A stretch of DNA of 64,000 bases from Leifsonia sp. AK011 (GCF_013410945.1 NZ_JACCCH010000001.1:2728001-2792000); one strand, 5' to 3'. Shown: positions 8,541-18,991, counted from the stretch's first letter. The notes: generated by a model not told the origin, from the sequence alone. A program made the numbers and translations.

Positions 8541-8592
8541 ACCTTGCCACTCTCGTCGCGGGTCGCGTGTGGCCAATCCGCCCGAGCAAATG

Positions 8593-8626
8593 AAAAGCCC
8601 CGCGAACTGGCGAGAGTTGGCGGGGC
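8593..8626 (-). terminator. Terminator of tRNA-Lys
   Basis: Arms GCCCCGC and GCGGGGC (8620-8626 and 8597-8603 on the minus-strand reading) followed by TTTTC. It begins seven bases after the tRNA 3' end: a typical rho-independent terminator. Confidence 0.85.
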
Positions 8627-8632
8627 GATCCG

Positions 8633-8705
<73 letters not shown>

Positions 8706-8736
8706 GCAGCCCACCAGGTGGGCCGAGGAACAAGGT

Positions 8737-8742
8737 TAGCAT
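8737..8742 (+). promoter_or_regulatory. Candidate -10 box of bcp
   Basis: TAGCAT lies about 22 bases before the ATG at 8765, leaving a short leader that contains the AAGGAG ribosome site. This argues against the in-frame ATG at 8741, which would lie within the promoter. Confidence 0.4.
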
Positions 8743-8764
8743 GAGTCAGACCCCAAGGAGATTG

Positions 8765-9238
8765 ATGTCCGCACGACTCGAGGCCGGCACTGCCGCGCCT
8801 GACTTCACACTCACCGACGAGCAGGGCAAGGATGTCTCGCTCCACGACTTGCGCGGACAGAAGGTGATCCTCTACTTCTACCCCGAGGCCATGACCGAGG
8901 GATGCACGAAGCAGGCCTGTGACTTCCGCGATAATCTTTCGTCCCTGAAGTCAGAGGGCTACACCGTGCTCGGCGTCTCGCGGGACGACCCGGCCAAGCT
9001 GGCGGAGTTCCGAGCCAAGGACGGCCTGAACTTCGCCCTGCTCAGCGACCCCGACCGCGCGGTGCACGAGGCCTACGGCACGTGGGGCGAGAAGAACCTC
9101 TACGGCAAGCAGGTGGTGGGCGTCATCCGATCCACGTTTGTCATCGATGAGGACGGCATCATCACGCACGCGCTCTACAGCGTGAAGGCGACCGGTCACG
9201 TGGCGATGCTGCGCAAGAAGCTGGGCCTCGCGGCGTAG
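8765..9238 (+). CDS. bcp: Thiol peroxiredoxin, Bcp/PrxQ type
   Basis: A 157-aa thioredoxin-fold peroxidase that reduces hydrogen peroxide and alkyl hydroperoxides in the cytoplasm. It has APDFTLTDEQG at the N-terminus, and YFYPEAMTEGCTKQACDFRD with the peroxidatic Cys followed five residues later by the resolving Cys of atypical 2-Cys PrxQ enzymes. The conserved STFVIDEDGII block is present. The ATG at 8765 is preferred because AAGGAG lies four bases upstream and the family begins at about this residue. An upstream in-frame ATG at 8741 would add eight unlike residues. It is monocistronic; the next gene is convergent, four bases away. Confidence 0.92.
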   Translation: MSARLEAGTAAPDFTLTDEQGKDVSLHDLRGQKVILYFYPEAMTEGCTKQACDFRDNLSSLKSEGYTVLGVSRDDPAKLAEFRAKDGLNFALLSDPDRAVHEAYGTWGEKNLYGKQVVGVIRSTFVIDEDGIITHALYSVKATGHVAMLRKKLGLAA

Positions 9239-9242
9239 CGGC

Positions 9243-9629
9243 CTACTCGCGGACGGTTGCCGCCATCACCGGACGCGTGAACACCAGCACGAGCGCGAAC
9301 ACCGCGACCGCGATCAGCACCCACGCGATCTCCGGACGATCGAAGTAGCTCAGGAACCCGATTCCGATCGCGATCTGCAGGATCTGCCAGACCACGATCG
9401 CGCTGCGCACCCACGGGGCGCCACGCAGTGTGTTGGCGCCGACGATCGACAGCCAGACCGCCGCCAGGGTCACGAGGGCGGTGAGCGCGAGGGCACTCGC
9501 GATGGAGGATGGCTCGTCCACCAGTAGCTCGACGATCAGCCACAGCGCGGTCACCGCGAGAAGGAGAGCCTCGGCGAAGACAATGACCGCCAGGGTGGTG
9601 AGGAGAGGATGACGCGACGGCCCGCTCAC
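9243..9629 (-). CDS. Small four-helix membrane protein, unknown function
   Basis: A protein of 128 aa from the GTG at 9629, which has GGGGAAGGA four bases upstream; an ATG at 9662 would give 139 aa. Four hydrophobic segments (TTLAVIVFAEALLLAVTALW; LALTALVTLAAVWLSIVGA; SAIVVWQILQIAIGIGFL; IAWVLIAVAVFALVLVF) make up nearly the whole chain. Small proteins of this kind are common next to whiB1 or bcp in related actinobacteria but have no assigned role. It is convergent with bcp and divergent from whiB1. Confidence 0.75.
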   Translation of the reverse strand: MSGPSRHPLLTTLAVIVFAEALLLAVTALWLIVELLVDEPSSIASALALTALVTLAAVWLSIVGANTLRGAPWVRSAIVVWQILQIAIGIGFLSYFDRPEIAWVLIAVAVFALVLVFTRPVMAATVRE

Positions 9630-9748
9630 AGCGTCCTTCCCCAAAAAATCATTGATTTGCATCTACCGGTATGCGATTCTAGTTGAGGTTGATTTCACGC
9701 TCCCAATGTCGCGAGCGGGTCCCCCGGATTTTTTCCACACCCCATCCA

Positions 9749-9777
9749 ACAGGCGTACCGTCGTGTACGGCGCCTGT
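9749..9777 (+). promoter_or_regulatory. Hairpin in the whiB1 leader
   Basis: ACAGGCG (9749-9755) pairs with CGCCTGT (9771-9777), with an inner CCGT/ACGG pairing. It lies 38-66 bases before the whiB1 ATG and contains TACCGT, a possible -10 box. It could be an operator or an RNA structure. The upstream part of the gap (9630-9748) contains only AT-rich stretches. Confidence 0.45.
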
Positions 9778-9815
9778 CCGCGGACACCCACCGCGAGCAT
9801 CGAAGGAGTACCACC

Positions 9816-10064
9816 ATGGACTGGCGCGACAAAGCTGCCTGCTTGACAGCTGACCCGGAATTGTTCTTTCCGGTCGGTAACACCGGTCCTGCCGTCGACC
9901 AGATCGACAAGGCCAAGGCCGTCTGCGGCCGCTGCTCCGTCACCGAGATGTGCCTCCAGTACGCGCTCGACACTTCCCAGGACTCCGGCGTCTGGGGAGG
10001 CCTCAGCGAGGACGAGCGCCGCGCCCTCAAGCGCAGGGCCGCCCGCGCTCGCCGCGCCTCCTAA
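9816..10064 (+). CDS. whiB1: WhiB-family iron-sulfur transcription factor, WhiB1 type
   Basis: An 82-aa protein with the four [4Fe-4S]-binding cysteines (C9, C37, C40, C46; spacing CxxC and Cx5C), the GVWGG turn and the basic RRALKRRAARARR tail. WhiB1 binds sigma factor region 4 and DNA; its cluster reacts with nitric oxide in mycobacteria. The MDWRDKAACLTADPELFFPV start and the DTSQDSGVWGG segment match WhiB1 rather than other paralogues, and the neighbour pdtaS has the same linkage in Mycobacterium. GAAGGAG lies eight bases before the ATG. A terminator hairpin follows. Confidence 0.95.
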   Translation: MDWRDKAACLTADPELFFPVGNTGPAVDQIDKAKAVCGRCSVTEMCLQYALDTSQDSGVWGGLSEDERRALKRRAARARRAS

Positions 10065-10087
10065 CTCCCCACGAGAACGCAGTTCGC

Positions 10088-10112
10088 ACTAGTGCGCTTC
10101 GGGCGCACTAGT
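10088..10112 (+). terminator. Terminator of whiB1
   Basis: Arms ACTAGTGCG (10088-10096) and CGCACTAGT (10104-10112) with a 7-base loop, 23 bases after the whiB1 stop. A weaker GGTGC/GCACC hairpin follows. Confidence 0.7.
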
Positions 10113-10162
10113 CGTTGGTGCACTGTCGGCACCACGCCTCGGCCTCACCGCAACCGCGGATC

Positions 10163-10179
10163 GCACGCAGTTGGCGTGC
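10163..10179 (-). terminator. Terminator of pdtaS
   Basis: Arms GCACGC and GCGTGC with loop AGTTG. It abuts the pdtaS stop on the minus strand. Confidence 0.5.
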
Positions 10180-11675
10180 TACGCGCCACCGCGGAGCCAC
10201 GTGAGCGGCACGTCGATCGTGACCTCGGTGCCGCTGCCCATGAGGGTGTGCCAGTCGATAGTGCCGCCGAGCTCACCCTGGATGAGCGTGCGCACGATCT
10301 GCGTGCCGAGCCCTGACCCGACCTGACCCTCCGGCAGGCCGACGCCGTTGTCGCGCACCTTCACACTCAGGTGATCCTCGGTTCGGGATGCCGCGATCTC
10401 CACCTCGCCGTCACGCCCGGCGAGCCCGTGCTCGACCGCATTCGTGACCAGCTCAGTCAGCGCAAGCGCCAACGGGGTCGCGTACTCACTCGGCAGGTGG
10501 CCGAAGCTTCCGGTCGACCGGGGATGCACGGTGGTGTTGTGGCTCGACGCGACCTCGGCGATGAGCTTGAGCACGCGGTCGAAGACCACGTCGAAGTCGA
10601 CGTTCTGCGTGAGCCCCTCGGAGAGGGTGTCGTGCACGACGGCGATGGATGCCACGCGCCGCATCGCCTGCCCGAGGGCTTCGCGCGCGACATCCGAATG
10701 CGTCCGCCGGGCCTGGATGCGCAGGAGGGAGGCCACGGTCTGGAGGTTGTTCTTGACCCGGTGGTGGATCTCGCGGATCGTGGCATCCTTCGTGATCAGT
10801 TCGCGCTCCTGGTGGCGCACCTCGGTCACGTCGCGGCAGAGCACGATCGCGCCGACGCGCTCGCCCCGGTTGCGAATCGGGATGGTGCGCAGCGAGACGG
10901 TCACCCCGCGCGACTCGATGTCCGTGCGCCAGGGGGCACGGCCCGTCACCACGAGAGGCAGCGACTCGTCCACGGTGAGGCGGCCGTGCAGAAGTTCGGT
11001 CGTCACCTCAGCGAGTGACTCACCCTCGAGTTCGCCGGCGAAACCCATCCGGTTGAACGCGGAGAGCGCGTTCGGGCTCGCGAACGTGACGAGGCCGTCA
11101 ACGTCGAGCCGGATCAGACCGTCGGATGCGCGGGGCGCGCCACGGCGCGGTCCGCTCGGAGCGCCGAGGTCCGGGAAGTCGCCCGACGCGATCATCGCGA
11201 AGAGGTCGTTGGCGCACTCGTTGAAGGTCAGCTCCTGGCGGCTCGGCGTGCGCGCCTCGCTCAGGTTGGTGTGGCGCGTGATGACGCCGATCGGATGCTC
11301 CGTGGTGGCACTGCCACTCGGGCTCAGGCGCCGCAGCACCGGCACGGCCCTCACGCGCGTGGGTGTCTCCTCGTACCAGTCGGGGGCGGACGTGTCCACG
11401 ATCGTCGCCGTCTCGAACGCCTCCGTCACCTGCGCCTTCCACTCCGGCTTGACGGCCTGACCGACGAAGTCGCGGTAGAAGAGCGTCGCCGAGCTCGAGG
11501 GGCGAGCGTGCGCGACAGCGACGAAGCTGCCCTCGGCGCTCGGCACCCAGAGCACGATATCGGCGAAGGCTAGGTCGGCGAGAAGCTGCCAGTCCCCCAC
11601 CAGGAGGTGAAGCCATTCGATATCGGCTTCGCTGGAGCGCCCCTGCGCCTGGACGAGATCACTGAGGGTCGACAC
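10179..11675 (-). CDS. pdtaS: PdtaS-type sensor histidine kinase
   Basis: A cytosolic kinase of 498 aa. It has an N-terminal H_kinase_N/GAF domain (VGDWQLLADLAFADIVLWV), a PAS domain (about residues 180-290) and a HisKA_2 helix with EIHHRVKNNLQTVASLLRIQ (phosphoacceptor His in IHHRVKNN). The HATPase_c domain includes ELVTNAVEHG and DNGVGLP. In Mycobacterium PdtaS signals to the RNA-binding antiterminator PdtaR; no pdtaR gene is in this window. The GTG start has TAGCCT six bases upstream and no Shine-Dalgarno, so the message is probably leaderless. The TAG of that -10 box is also the stop codon of the preceding ATPase gene. Confidence 0.93.
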   Translation of the reverse strand: MSTLSDLVQAQGRSSEADIEWLHLLVGDWQLLADLAFADIVLWVPSAEGSFVAVAHARPSSSATLFYRDFVGQAVKPEWKAQVTEAFETATIVDTSAPDWYEETPTRVRAVPVLRRLSPSGSATTEHPIGVITRHTNLSEARTPSRQELTFNECANDLFAMIASGDFPDLGAPSGPRRGAPRASDGLIRLDVDGLVTFASPNALSAFNRMGFAGELEGESLAEVTTELLHGRLTVDESLPLVVTGRAPWRTDIESRGVTVSLRTIPIRNRGERVGAIVLCRDVTEVRHQERELITKDATIREIHHRVKNNLQTVASLLRIQARRTHSDVAREALGQAMRRVASIAVVHDTLSEGLTQNVDFDVVFDRVLKLIAEVASSHNTTVHPRSTGSFGHLPSEYATPLALALTELVTNAVEHGLAGRDGEVEIAASRTEDHLSVKVRDNGVGLPEGQVGSGLGTQIVRTLIQGELGGTIDWHTLMGSGTEVTIDVPLTWLRGGA

Positions 11676-11681
11676 ATCCCA

Positions 11682-11687
11682 AGGCTA
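11682..11687 (-). promoter_or_regulatory. -10 box of pdtaS, fused to the upstream stop codon
   Basis: TAGCCT on the minus strand, six bases before the GTG at 11675. Its first three bases are the stop codon of the TadZ-like gene. Confidence 0.5.
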
Positions 11688-12902
11688 TCTGGTGCGCTTC
11701 GAAAGTCTCCGGCCCCGACGCTCGGGCGCCGGCCGCGGTGGTGGAAGGAGTTCGGCGGCCAGGGCGCTGAGCGCACCACGCGCCCCGGACCTCGGCATCG
11801 CATCCGTCACGGTCCGCCCGGCGAGGATCGCCGCATCGAACGCCGGCCGGTCGTCGGGCACCAGCACGGCGGAGCGGATGTCACCGAACCGCGCGAGCGC
11901 CTGGGCGACCTGGTCGCGCGGCGCGAACCCGATGGCGGAAGCCCTCACACGGTTGACGAGCACGGTGACCTCGCCCGTGGCGACCTCCAGCAGGTCGGCG
12001 TGGCCGCGGAGGAACCTCGAGAGCCCCACCGGATCGGCCGAGCCCACCGAGATCACCCGATCGGCCGCGGCTATGGCCGTGCGCGTCGCGATGTTGCGTG
12101 TCACCCCCGAGGCATCGTCCTGGTCGCGATGCTCGAGCGACGAGGCAACGTCCACGACAACAACATCGGCGTACGTCCGGCACTCCGCGAGTGTGCTCGC
12201 GATCGCCGGCCCGCCGAGCTCGGGCCACAGGGCGGGGCGCGGGAGCCCCGTGAGCACCTGGAACGACCCCGCGACCGACGAATAGGTCTGCGCCACCCGA
12301 GTCATCTCCGCAACCGTGAGGCTGCCCGCCGCGGCGAGTCGGCACGCAGCAGCGAATCCGGGTGCCTCCTCGGCGAGTCCAAGAGCGGGGGCGATCGCGG
12401 CGGCGTGGGTATCGGCATCCACGAGAATCACCCGGTGCCCGAGTGCCGCGAACTCGGCCGCGAGCGTGATGGCCACCGTGGTCCGGCCAGGAGCGCCCGC
12501 AGCGCCCCACACGGCGATCAACTGCCCCACTGTGGACCGAGCGGATGCCGCATTCCCCCGCCTGCGCGCTGCACCTCCGATCACCTCCTCGATGCCGTCC
12601 CACCCGGCGCGGGACTCGACAACCTCGTGAAGACCCAGCCCGGCGGCGTGGAGCCGCTCAGCGCTGCTGGCTGCCACGGCGATGAGCCTCACACCCGCGG
12701 CATCCGCTGCGGTGAGCACCGACGCGGTCAACAGGTCATGACTCGCCGCAACGAGTGCCACCGCGGTCGGGGACGCCGCCAGGAGAGGGAGGAGAGCATC
12801 GGGGGTGTCACAACGGCCCACTACGGCGTGCCCGTGACGCTCGGCGTCGCGCAGCAGTTCATCGCGTCCGCGGTGGGGCAGGAGAACGAGGAGGTCGACC
12901 AT
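11685..12902 (-). CDS. TadZ/CpaE-like MinD-family ATPase with degenerate P-loop
   Basis: A 405-aa protein. Residues 1-130 look like a receiver-type pseudodomain (VDLLVLLPHRGRDELLRDAE), as in TadZ/CpaE. From about residue 145 follows a SIMIBI/MinD NTPase: VWGAAGAPGRTTVAIT in place of the deviant Walker A, VILVDADTHAAAIAPALG (switch I) and DVVVVDVASSLE (Walker B). Both lysines expected in KGGxGKT are absent (Ala and Arg instead). TadZ proteins localise type IVc pilus machinery and some are atypical ATPases. The start overlaps the stop of the SAF-domain gene by one base, so the two are co-translated. No pilin, secretin or TadA ATPase gene is in the window. Confidence 0.75.
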   Translation of the reverse strand: MVDLLVLLPHRGRDELLRDAERHGHAVVGRCDTPDALLPLLAASPTAVALVAASHDLLTASVLTAADAAGVRLIAVAASSAERLHAAGLGLHEVVESRAGWDGIEEVIGGAARRRGNAASARSTVGQLIAVWGAAGAPGRTTVAITLAAEFAALGHRVILVDADTHAAAIAPALGLAEEAPGFAAACRLAAAGSLTVAEMTRVAQTYSSVAGSFQVLTGLPRPALWPELGGPAIASTLAECRTYADVVVVDVASSLEHRDQDDASGVTRNIATRTAIAAADRVISVGSADPVGLSRFLRGHADLLEVATGEVTVLVNRVRASAIGFAPRDQVAQALARFGDIRSAVLVPDDRPAFDAAILAGRTVTDAMPRSGARGALSALAAELLPPPRPAPERRGRRLSKRTR

Positions 12903-13543
12903 CAGCCCTCCAAGGGGATGCCCACCGGGATGACCGTCAGGGTGTCTCCGCGCGCCAGGGCCTCGATCACACGCGCAAGCCGGTCCTTCGGCACGAGGAG
13001 TTCGACGCCCGCCGTGCTTCCACCCCCCACGATCGAATCGGACTCGACCAGGCGAACCACGATCGCCCCCGGCGCGATCACGGCCGGGGCGTCGACCGCG
13101 CCGCCCTCCCCCACCCTCGCCGCCCACACGTCGACGTGCGCTCCGGGTCGCACCGAGCCCGGCAGCAACCCTCCCGACTCCACGACGACGGCGGACAGGC
13201 GGATGCCCGAGGCGCTGCCCACGGCGTCGCGAGGGATCACCTCCCCCTCGCCAACGGCCCGAAGCACCACGACACCTGCCGCGGGCACATCGCCGGGCTG
13301 GAGGTAGCGCGCGCCCCTCGACGGGAGCGCGGCTCGCGACTCCACGAGGTCGTCGGCGCCGAGGTGCTGCCCGGGAGCGAGCGGGCCCGGGGCGAGGTAG
13401 ACGTCGGCCGTATCATCCGCCGCCGTGACCAGGGCGACGACACCCGCCACCGAACTCACGACGAGAACCATGCCGATGACGAGACGTGGATCGACGAGGA
13501 GTCGTCGCACGCGAGCTGAGGAGAACGTTCGAGGCCGGGGCAT
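12902..13543 (-). CDS. SAF-domain protein, CpaB/RcpC-like
   Basis: A 213-aa protein from the ATG at 13543, or 226 aa from the GTG at 13582; neither start has a strong ribosome site. One transmembrane helix (LVIGMVLVVSSVAGVVALVTA) is followed by an extracytoplasmic SAF domain (VYLAPGPLAPGQHLGADDLVES; LRAVGEGEVIPRDAV). CpaB proteins are periplasmic or wall-side parts of Flp pilus machines, and SAF domains bind sugars or peptidoglycan. Together with the TadZ-like gene it forms a two-gene unit found without pilin genes. It is divergent from a small HTH gene, and their promoters overlap around 13620. Confidence 0.7.
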   Translation of the reverse strand: MPRPRTFSSARVRRLLVDPRLVIGMVLVVSSVAGVVALVTAADDTADVYLAPGPLAPGQHLGADDLVESRAALPSRGARYLQPGDVPAAGVVVLRAVGEGEVIPRDAVGSASGIRLSAVVVESGGLLPGSVRPGAHVDVWAARVGEGGAVDAPAVIAPGAIVVRLVESDSIVGGGSTAGVELLVPKDRLARVIEALARGDTLTVIPVGIPLEG

Positions 13544-13619
13544 CCCGACATGGTGGCCATCGCGCGCGGATCGGGCAGGCACTTATGCACAGGGGCGTCG
13601 CCGTGGCGCACCGTGTGCA

Positions 13620-13625
13620 GATAAT
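13620..13625 (+). promoter_or_regulatory. -10 box of the HTH gene
   Basis: GATAAT six bases before the ATG at 13632 (leaderless spacing). On the opposite strand the same bases give GATTAT, a possible -10 box for the SAF operon. Confidence 0.45.
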
Positions 13626-13631
13626 CGAGGC

Positions 13632-13892
13632 ATGAACACCCTGAGTCTCGACGACGGTGGGTCGCGCTTCATCACTCTGGACGACGCGGCGCGCGTACTC
13701 GGCATCTCACCGGACCACGCCGAGAGCCTCATCGGCTCGGGCGAGCTGCCAGCTATCCGTGTTGGCGCAGACGGCCCGTGGCGTATCGAGCGATCAGTCC
13801 TGGAGTCCTACATCGAGGCGCTGTACGAGGAGACGAGGCGCAGAAGCCTGTGGAACGGTTCCAACCTGGCCAGCCACCGCGACATGCCCTGA
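13632..13892 (+). CDS. Small helix-turn-helix (excisionase/BldC-like) DNA-binding protein
   Basis: An 86-aa protein of the MerR-like winged HTH class: FITLDDAARVLGISPDHAESLIGSGELPAIRVG, then WRIERSVLESYIEALYEETRR. The segment around GELPAIRVG is the beta wing seen in BldC and Xis-type proteins. BldC-like proteins bind direct repeats cooperatively. It is encoded divergently from the SAF/TadZ pair and may control it; that is inferred from position only. No phage genes are nearby, so it is more likely a regulator than an excisionase. Confidence 0.8.
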   Translation: MNTLSLDDGGSRFITLDDAARVLGISPDHAESLIGSGELPAIRVGADGPWRIERSVLESYIEALYEETRRRSLWNGSNLASHRDMP

Positions 13893-14030
13893 CACATCTG
13901 CCCCCGATTCCTGCACAGCCACGGTTGTCCACACACCACCGCTCTCGTTGGACACCGCGCCCCCGACCTGCTTAGGTGTGTGTACCGCAACGTTCACTAG
14001 ACAGATTCGTCTACAGAAACGAGGCGGCGG

Positions 14031-14513
14031 ATGCCATCAGCAGCAGTACAGCAGGTCGAGATCAAGTTTCCGACCGAGGTCATCCCCGTGGAGCATCGGC
14101 TCCCGTCGCGCGTCATCTCAGCGCGAGTGGCGGCGGAAGACTTCTTCGGCCATCAGCCCACCTCGACCTCCTCGCTGCCGGACCCGCAACCACTGATCGA
14201 GAACCTTGCCCGCTGTGTGATCGAGATACTGGCGGGCGCCCGTGACATCGACCAGGTGGCTCGGTGGATCACCGACGACGTGCAGCGCCACCTGCTGCGT
14301 CGGGTTGTGCTCTCCGCACGGGCGCGTGCCGCCAAGGGGCAGAAGACGGTGCGGCCGGCCTTCACGATCGGCACGGTACGTACGTGCGAACCCGCCGACG
14401 GGGTGGTCGAGGCCGTCGTGATCGTTCGTGGTCGTGCGCGAGTTCGCGCGGTCGCCATCCGGCTCGAGGGCCTGGACCGTCGCTGGCGCGCGAGCGCAAT
14501 CAACGTGCTGTGA
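14031..14513 (+). CDS. Rv3235-family protein (DUF6459)
   Basis: A 160-aa protein. Conserved features are PLIENLARCVIEILAGARD, VARWITDDVQRHL and the C-terminal beta region CEPADGVVEAVVIVRGRARV ending ALRLEGLDRRWRA-like. This family lies close to secA in many actinobacteria, including Mycobacterium, and an accessory role for SecA has been proposed; the function is not established. The ATG at 14031 is preceded by GAGGCGG with little spacing. The 138-bp upstream gap has TAGAC-N6-GTCTA at about 13998 and well-separated CACACACC/GGTGTGTG blocks. Confidence 0.75.
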   Translation: MPSAAVQQVEIKFPTEVIPVEHRLPSRVISARVAAEDFFGHQPTSTSSLPDPQPLIENLARCVIEILAGARDIDQVARWITDDVQRHLLRRVVLSARARAAKGQKTVRPAFTIGTVRTCEPADGVVEAVVIVRGRARVRAVAIRLEGLDRRWRASAINVL

Positions 14514-14517
14514 TCTC

Positions 14518-15207
14518 CTAGACCTCGATCTCGCCGCCGACATTCCTCAGGTGCTCGCGGAACGTGAGCGAGGCATCCCGTTCACGAGCCGCGAGGAACT
14601 CCGCGAATCTCACCTGCTCGCGCAACGACCGACCCGCGCCGATCCGTTCGGCCTGCGCCGTCTCGGTATCGCGAATGGACTCGGCAACGCCGAACACCTC
14701 GTCAAGACGATCCAGCTGCACAGCGATCAGGCCGTCCGCGTCGGCGTACACCGCGTCTTCAGCGGTCACGGTGAACTCTCCGAAGGATGCCGCGACGAGC
14801 GCATCGACAGGACGCGGGTCCGCCCGCCGCGGGCCGGGCGGCGTCGCGCCGTAGCTGAACACGGGGAGCCCGATCGCGGCGATCTCGGTCGAGTCGCGAT
14901 GGAGTCCCCAGATGGCGATGCCGGCAAGTCCAGCCTCGCGCATCTCGATCGCCACGAGGTCCCCGACACAGGCCTCGTCGGTGCGCCCGCCGTTGTCCAC
15001 GACGAGCACATCCCCCGGCGACGCGGTCTCGAGCGCCTCGAGGTAGACATCGACGCTTCCGACGTGGCGAACAGGAAGTGCGCGGCCCGCCATCCTGTGC
15101 CCCGCCACCACGGGACGAAGGCCCGGTGGTGCGATACGGAGTGGCAGACCCAACCGCAGGCAGGCGTCAGCGATATGCGGGGTGGTGAGCGAAGCGAAGC
15201 GATCCAT
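14518..15207 (-). CDS. RraA-like family protein
   Basis: A 229-aa protein with the RraA/4-hydroxy-4-methyl-2-oxoglutarate aldolase fold: TPHIADACLRLG, the GDVLVVDNGG loop, and GAxxxD-type WGLHRDSTEIA. RraA homologues are either RNase E inhibitors or class II pyruvate aldolases; the GDVLVVD loop plus the Arg/Asp following it favour aldolase-type metal binding, but this is not decisive. AGGAGT precedes the ATG by seven bases. It lies 10 bp after the MarR-GNAT gene, so it is probably the second gene of that operon and under the same palindrome. Confidence 0.8.
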   Translation of the reverse strand: MDRFASLTTPHIADACLRLGLPLRIAPPGLRPVVAGHRMAGRALPVRHVGSVDVYLEALETASPGDVLVVDNGGRTDEACVGDLVAIEMREAGLAGIAIWGLHRDSTEIAAIGLPVFSYGATPPGPRRADPRPVDALVAASFGEFTVTAEDAVYADADGLIAVQLDRLDEVFGVAESIRDTETAQAERIGAGRSLREQVRFAEFLAARERDASLTFREHLRNVGGEIEV

Positions 15208-15217
15208 TCGTGTACTC

Positions 15218-16099
15218 CTACAGCGTCTTCTCGAACCAGTGATGTGCATACGGCTCGCCGTTGAAGTCCTCGATCTCGTAGTACCCGGTGCGGCGGTACA
15301 GGGCGATCGCCTCCACGAGTGCTCGGTTGGTGTCGAGGCGCACGACCGTGCGACCGTGCTCTCTTGCTCGTGATTCCAGCTCCCCGAGCATCCGTTTGCC
15401 GAGCCCCATGCCGCGCGCCGCCGGGGACACCCACACCCGTTTGATCTCCGCAACGCCATCGGCCAGGAGCTTGAGCCCGCCACAGGCGACCGTCTCACCG
15501 TGGACTCTCGCGATGAGCATGAGGCCGGCAGGCATGCTGAGGGCCTCATCTCCGAGAGGCAGCGTCGAGCCGGGCTCGAAGCCGGTGTCGAACCTCGTCG
15601 CCAGTTCGGCGAAGTAGGCGCCCACAGCAGCGCGGGCATCGGGATTCGACGGCTCGACCACCTCGAACTGCACCTCTGAGGCCAGCAGAAGCCGCTCCAC
15701 CACCTCCATCGCGTCCACGAGGCGCTGTCGCTGGCTCTCGTCGAGCGGCTCCAGCATCGACTCCGCCTGCGCGTCGGAGAGCCGGTCCAGCTCGGCGCGC
15801 TCCGCGAGTCCCGCGTCGGTCAACCGCACGGAACGCGTGCGCGCATCGCCGTCGGATGCCACGACGACGGCGAGCCCGGCACCCTCCAGCGCCTGAACCA
15901 TCCGCGTCAGGTACCCGGAGTCGAGCCCGAGCCGGTCGCGGAGTTCCTTGAGTCCGGCGCCCGTCTCGCCAATCTCCCAGAGGAGCCGCGATTGGCCGAG
16001 ACTGCGTCCGCGCGCGAGGAACGCGTCATCCAGCGCACCCACACGCTGGGTGACGGCACGGTTGAACCGACGTACGGCGGCTACCGACCCTGCATCCAT
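15218..16099 (-). CDS. MarR-GNAT fusion: transcriptional regulator with acetyltransferase domain
   Basis: A 293-aa fusion. Residues 1-145 are a MarR winged-helix domain (SRLLWEIGETGAGLKELRDRLG; LDSGYLTRMVQALEGAGL; DGDARTRSVRLTDAG). Residues 150-293 are a GNAT acetyltransferase with the acetyl-CoA loop SPAARGMGLGKRML and ALYRRTGYYEI. Fusions of this layout are known in bacteria; the acetyl acceptor is unknown. The start codon and its TAGAGT -10 box lie inside a 22-bp palindrome, indicating direct autorepression. The RraA-like gene follows 10 bp downstream. Confidence 0.88.
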   Translation of the reverse strand: MDAGSVAAVRRFNRAVTQRVGALDDAFLARGRSLGQSRLLWEIGETGAGLKELRDRLGLDSGYLTRMVQALEGAGLAVVVASDGDARTRSVRLTDAGLAERAELDRLSDAQAESMLEPLDESQRQRLVDAMEVVERLLLASEVQFEVVEPSNPDARAAVGAYFAELATRFDTGFEPGSTLPLGDEALSMPAGLMLIARVHGETVACGGLKLLADGVAEIKRVWVSPAARGMGLGKRMLGELESRAREHGRTVVRLDTNRALVEAIALYRRTGYYEIEDFNGEPYAHHWFEKTL

Positions 16100-16120
16100 T
16101 CCCTGACTCTAGTCAGAGAA
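16099..16120 (-). promoter_or_regulatory. MarR operator overlapping promoter and start codon
   Basis: Two 10-base arms (16099-16108 and 16111-16120) around a CT centre pair at nine of ten positions; the core is CTGACT-CT-AGTCAG. It includes TAGAGT (16106-16111 on the minus strand), six bases before the ATG at 16099. A dimer bound here would block initiation. Confidence 0.7.
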
Positions 16121-16146
16121 ATCCCGCGCACGCAACGCGAGCGGCT

Positions 16147-18957
<2,811 letters not shown>

Positions 18958-18975
18958 CAATGACTCCCTTACGTC

Positions 18976-18991
18976 GTCGGGATGTCCCGAC
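18976..18991 (-). promoter_or_regulatory. Stem-loop in the secA leader
   Basis: Perfect arms GTCGGGA and TCCCGAC around a 2-base centre, directly before the AAGGGAG ribosome site of secA. It could be an operator, or an RNA stem modulating translation. Confidence 0.5.

Noticed and set aside
8741-8764. Earlier ATG for bcp
   Set aside because: It overlaps the likely -10 box TAGCAT, has no ribosome site and adds residues not found in the family.
13632-13892. HTH gene as a phage excisionase marking an integrated element
   Set aside because: No integrase, attachment repeats or tRNA junction nearby; the surrounding genes are core actinobacterial ones. The only tRNA gene (8633-8705) has no partial 3' copy that I could find.
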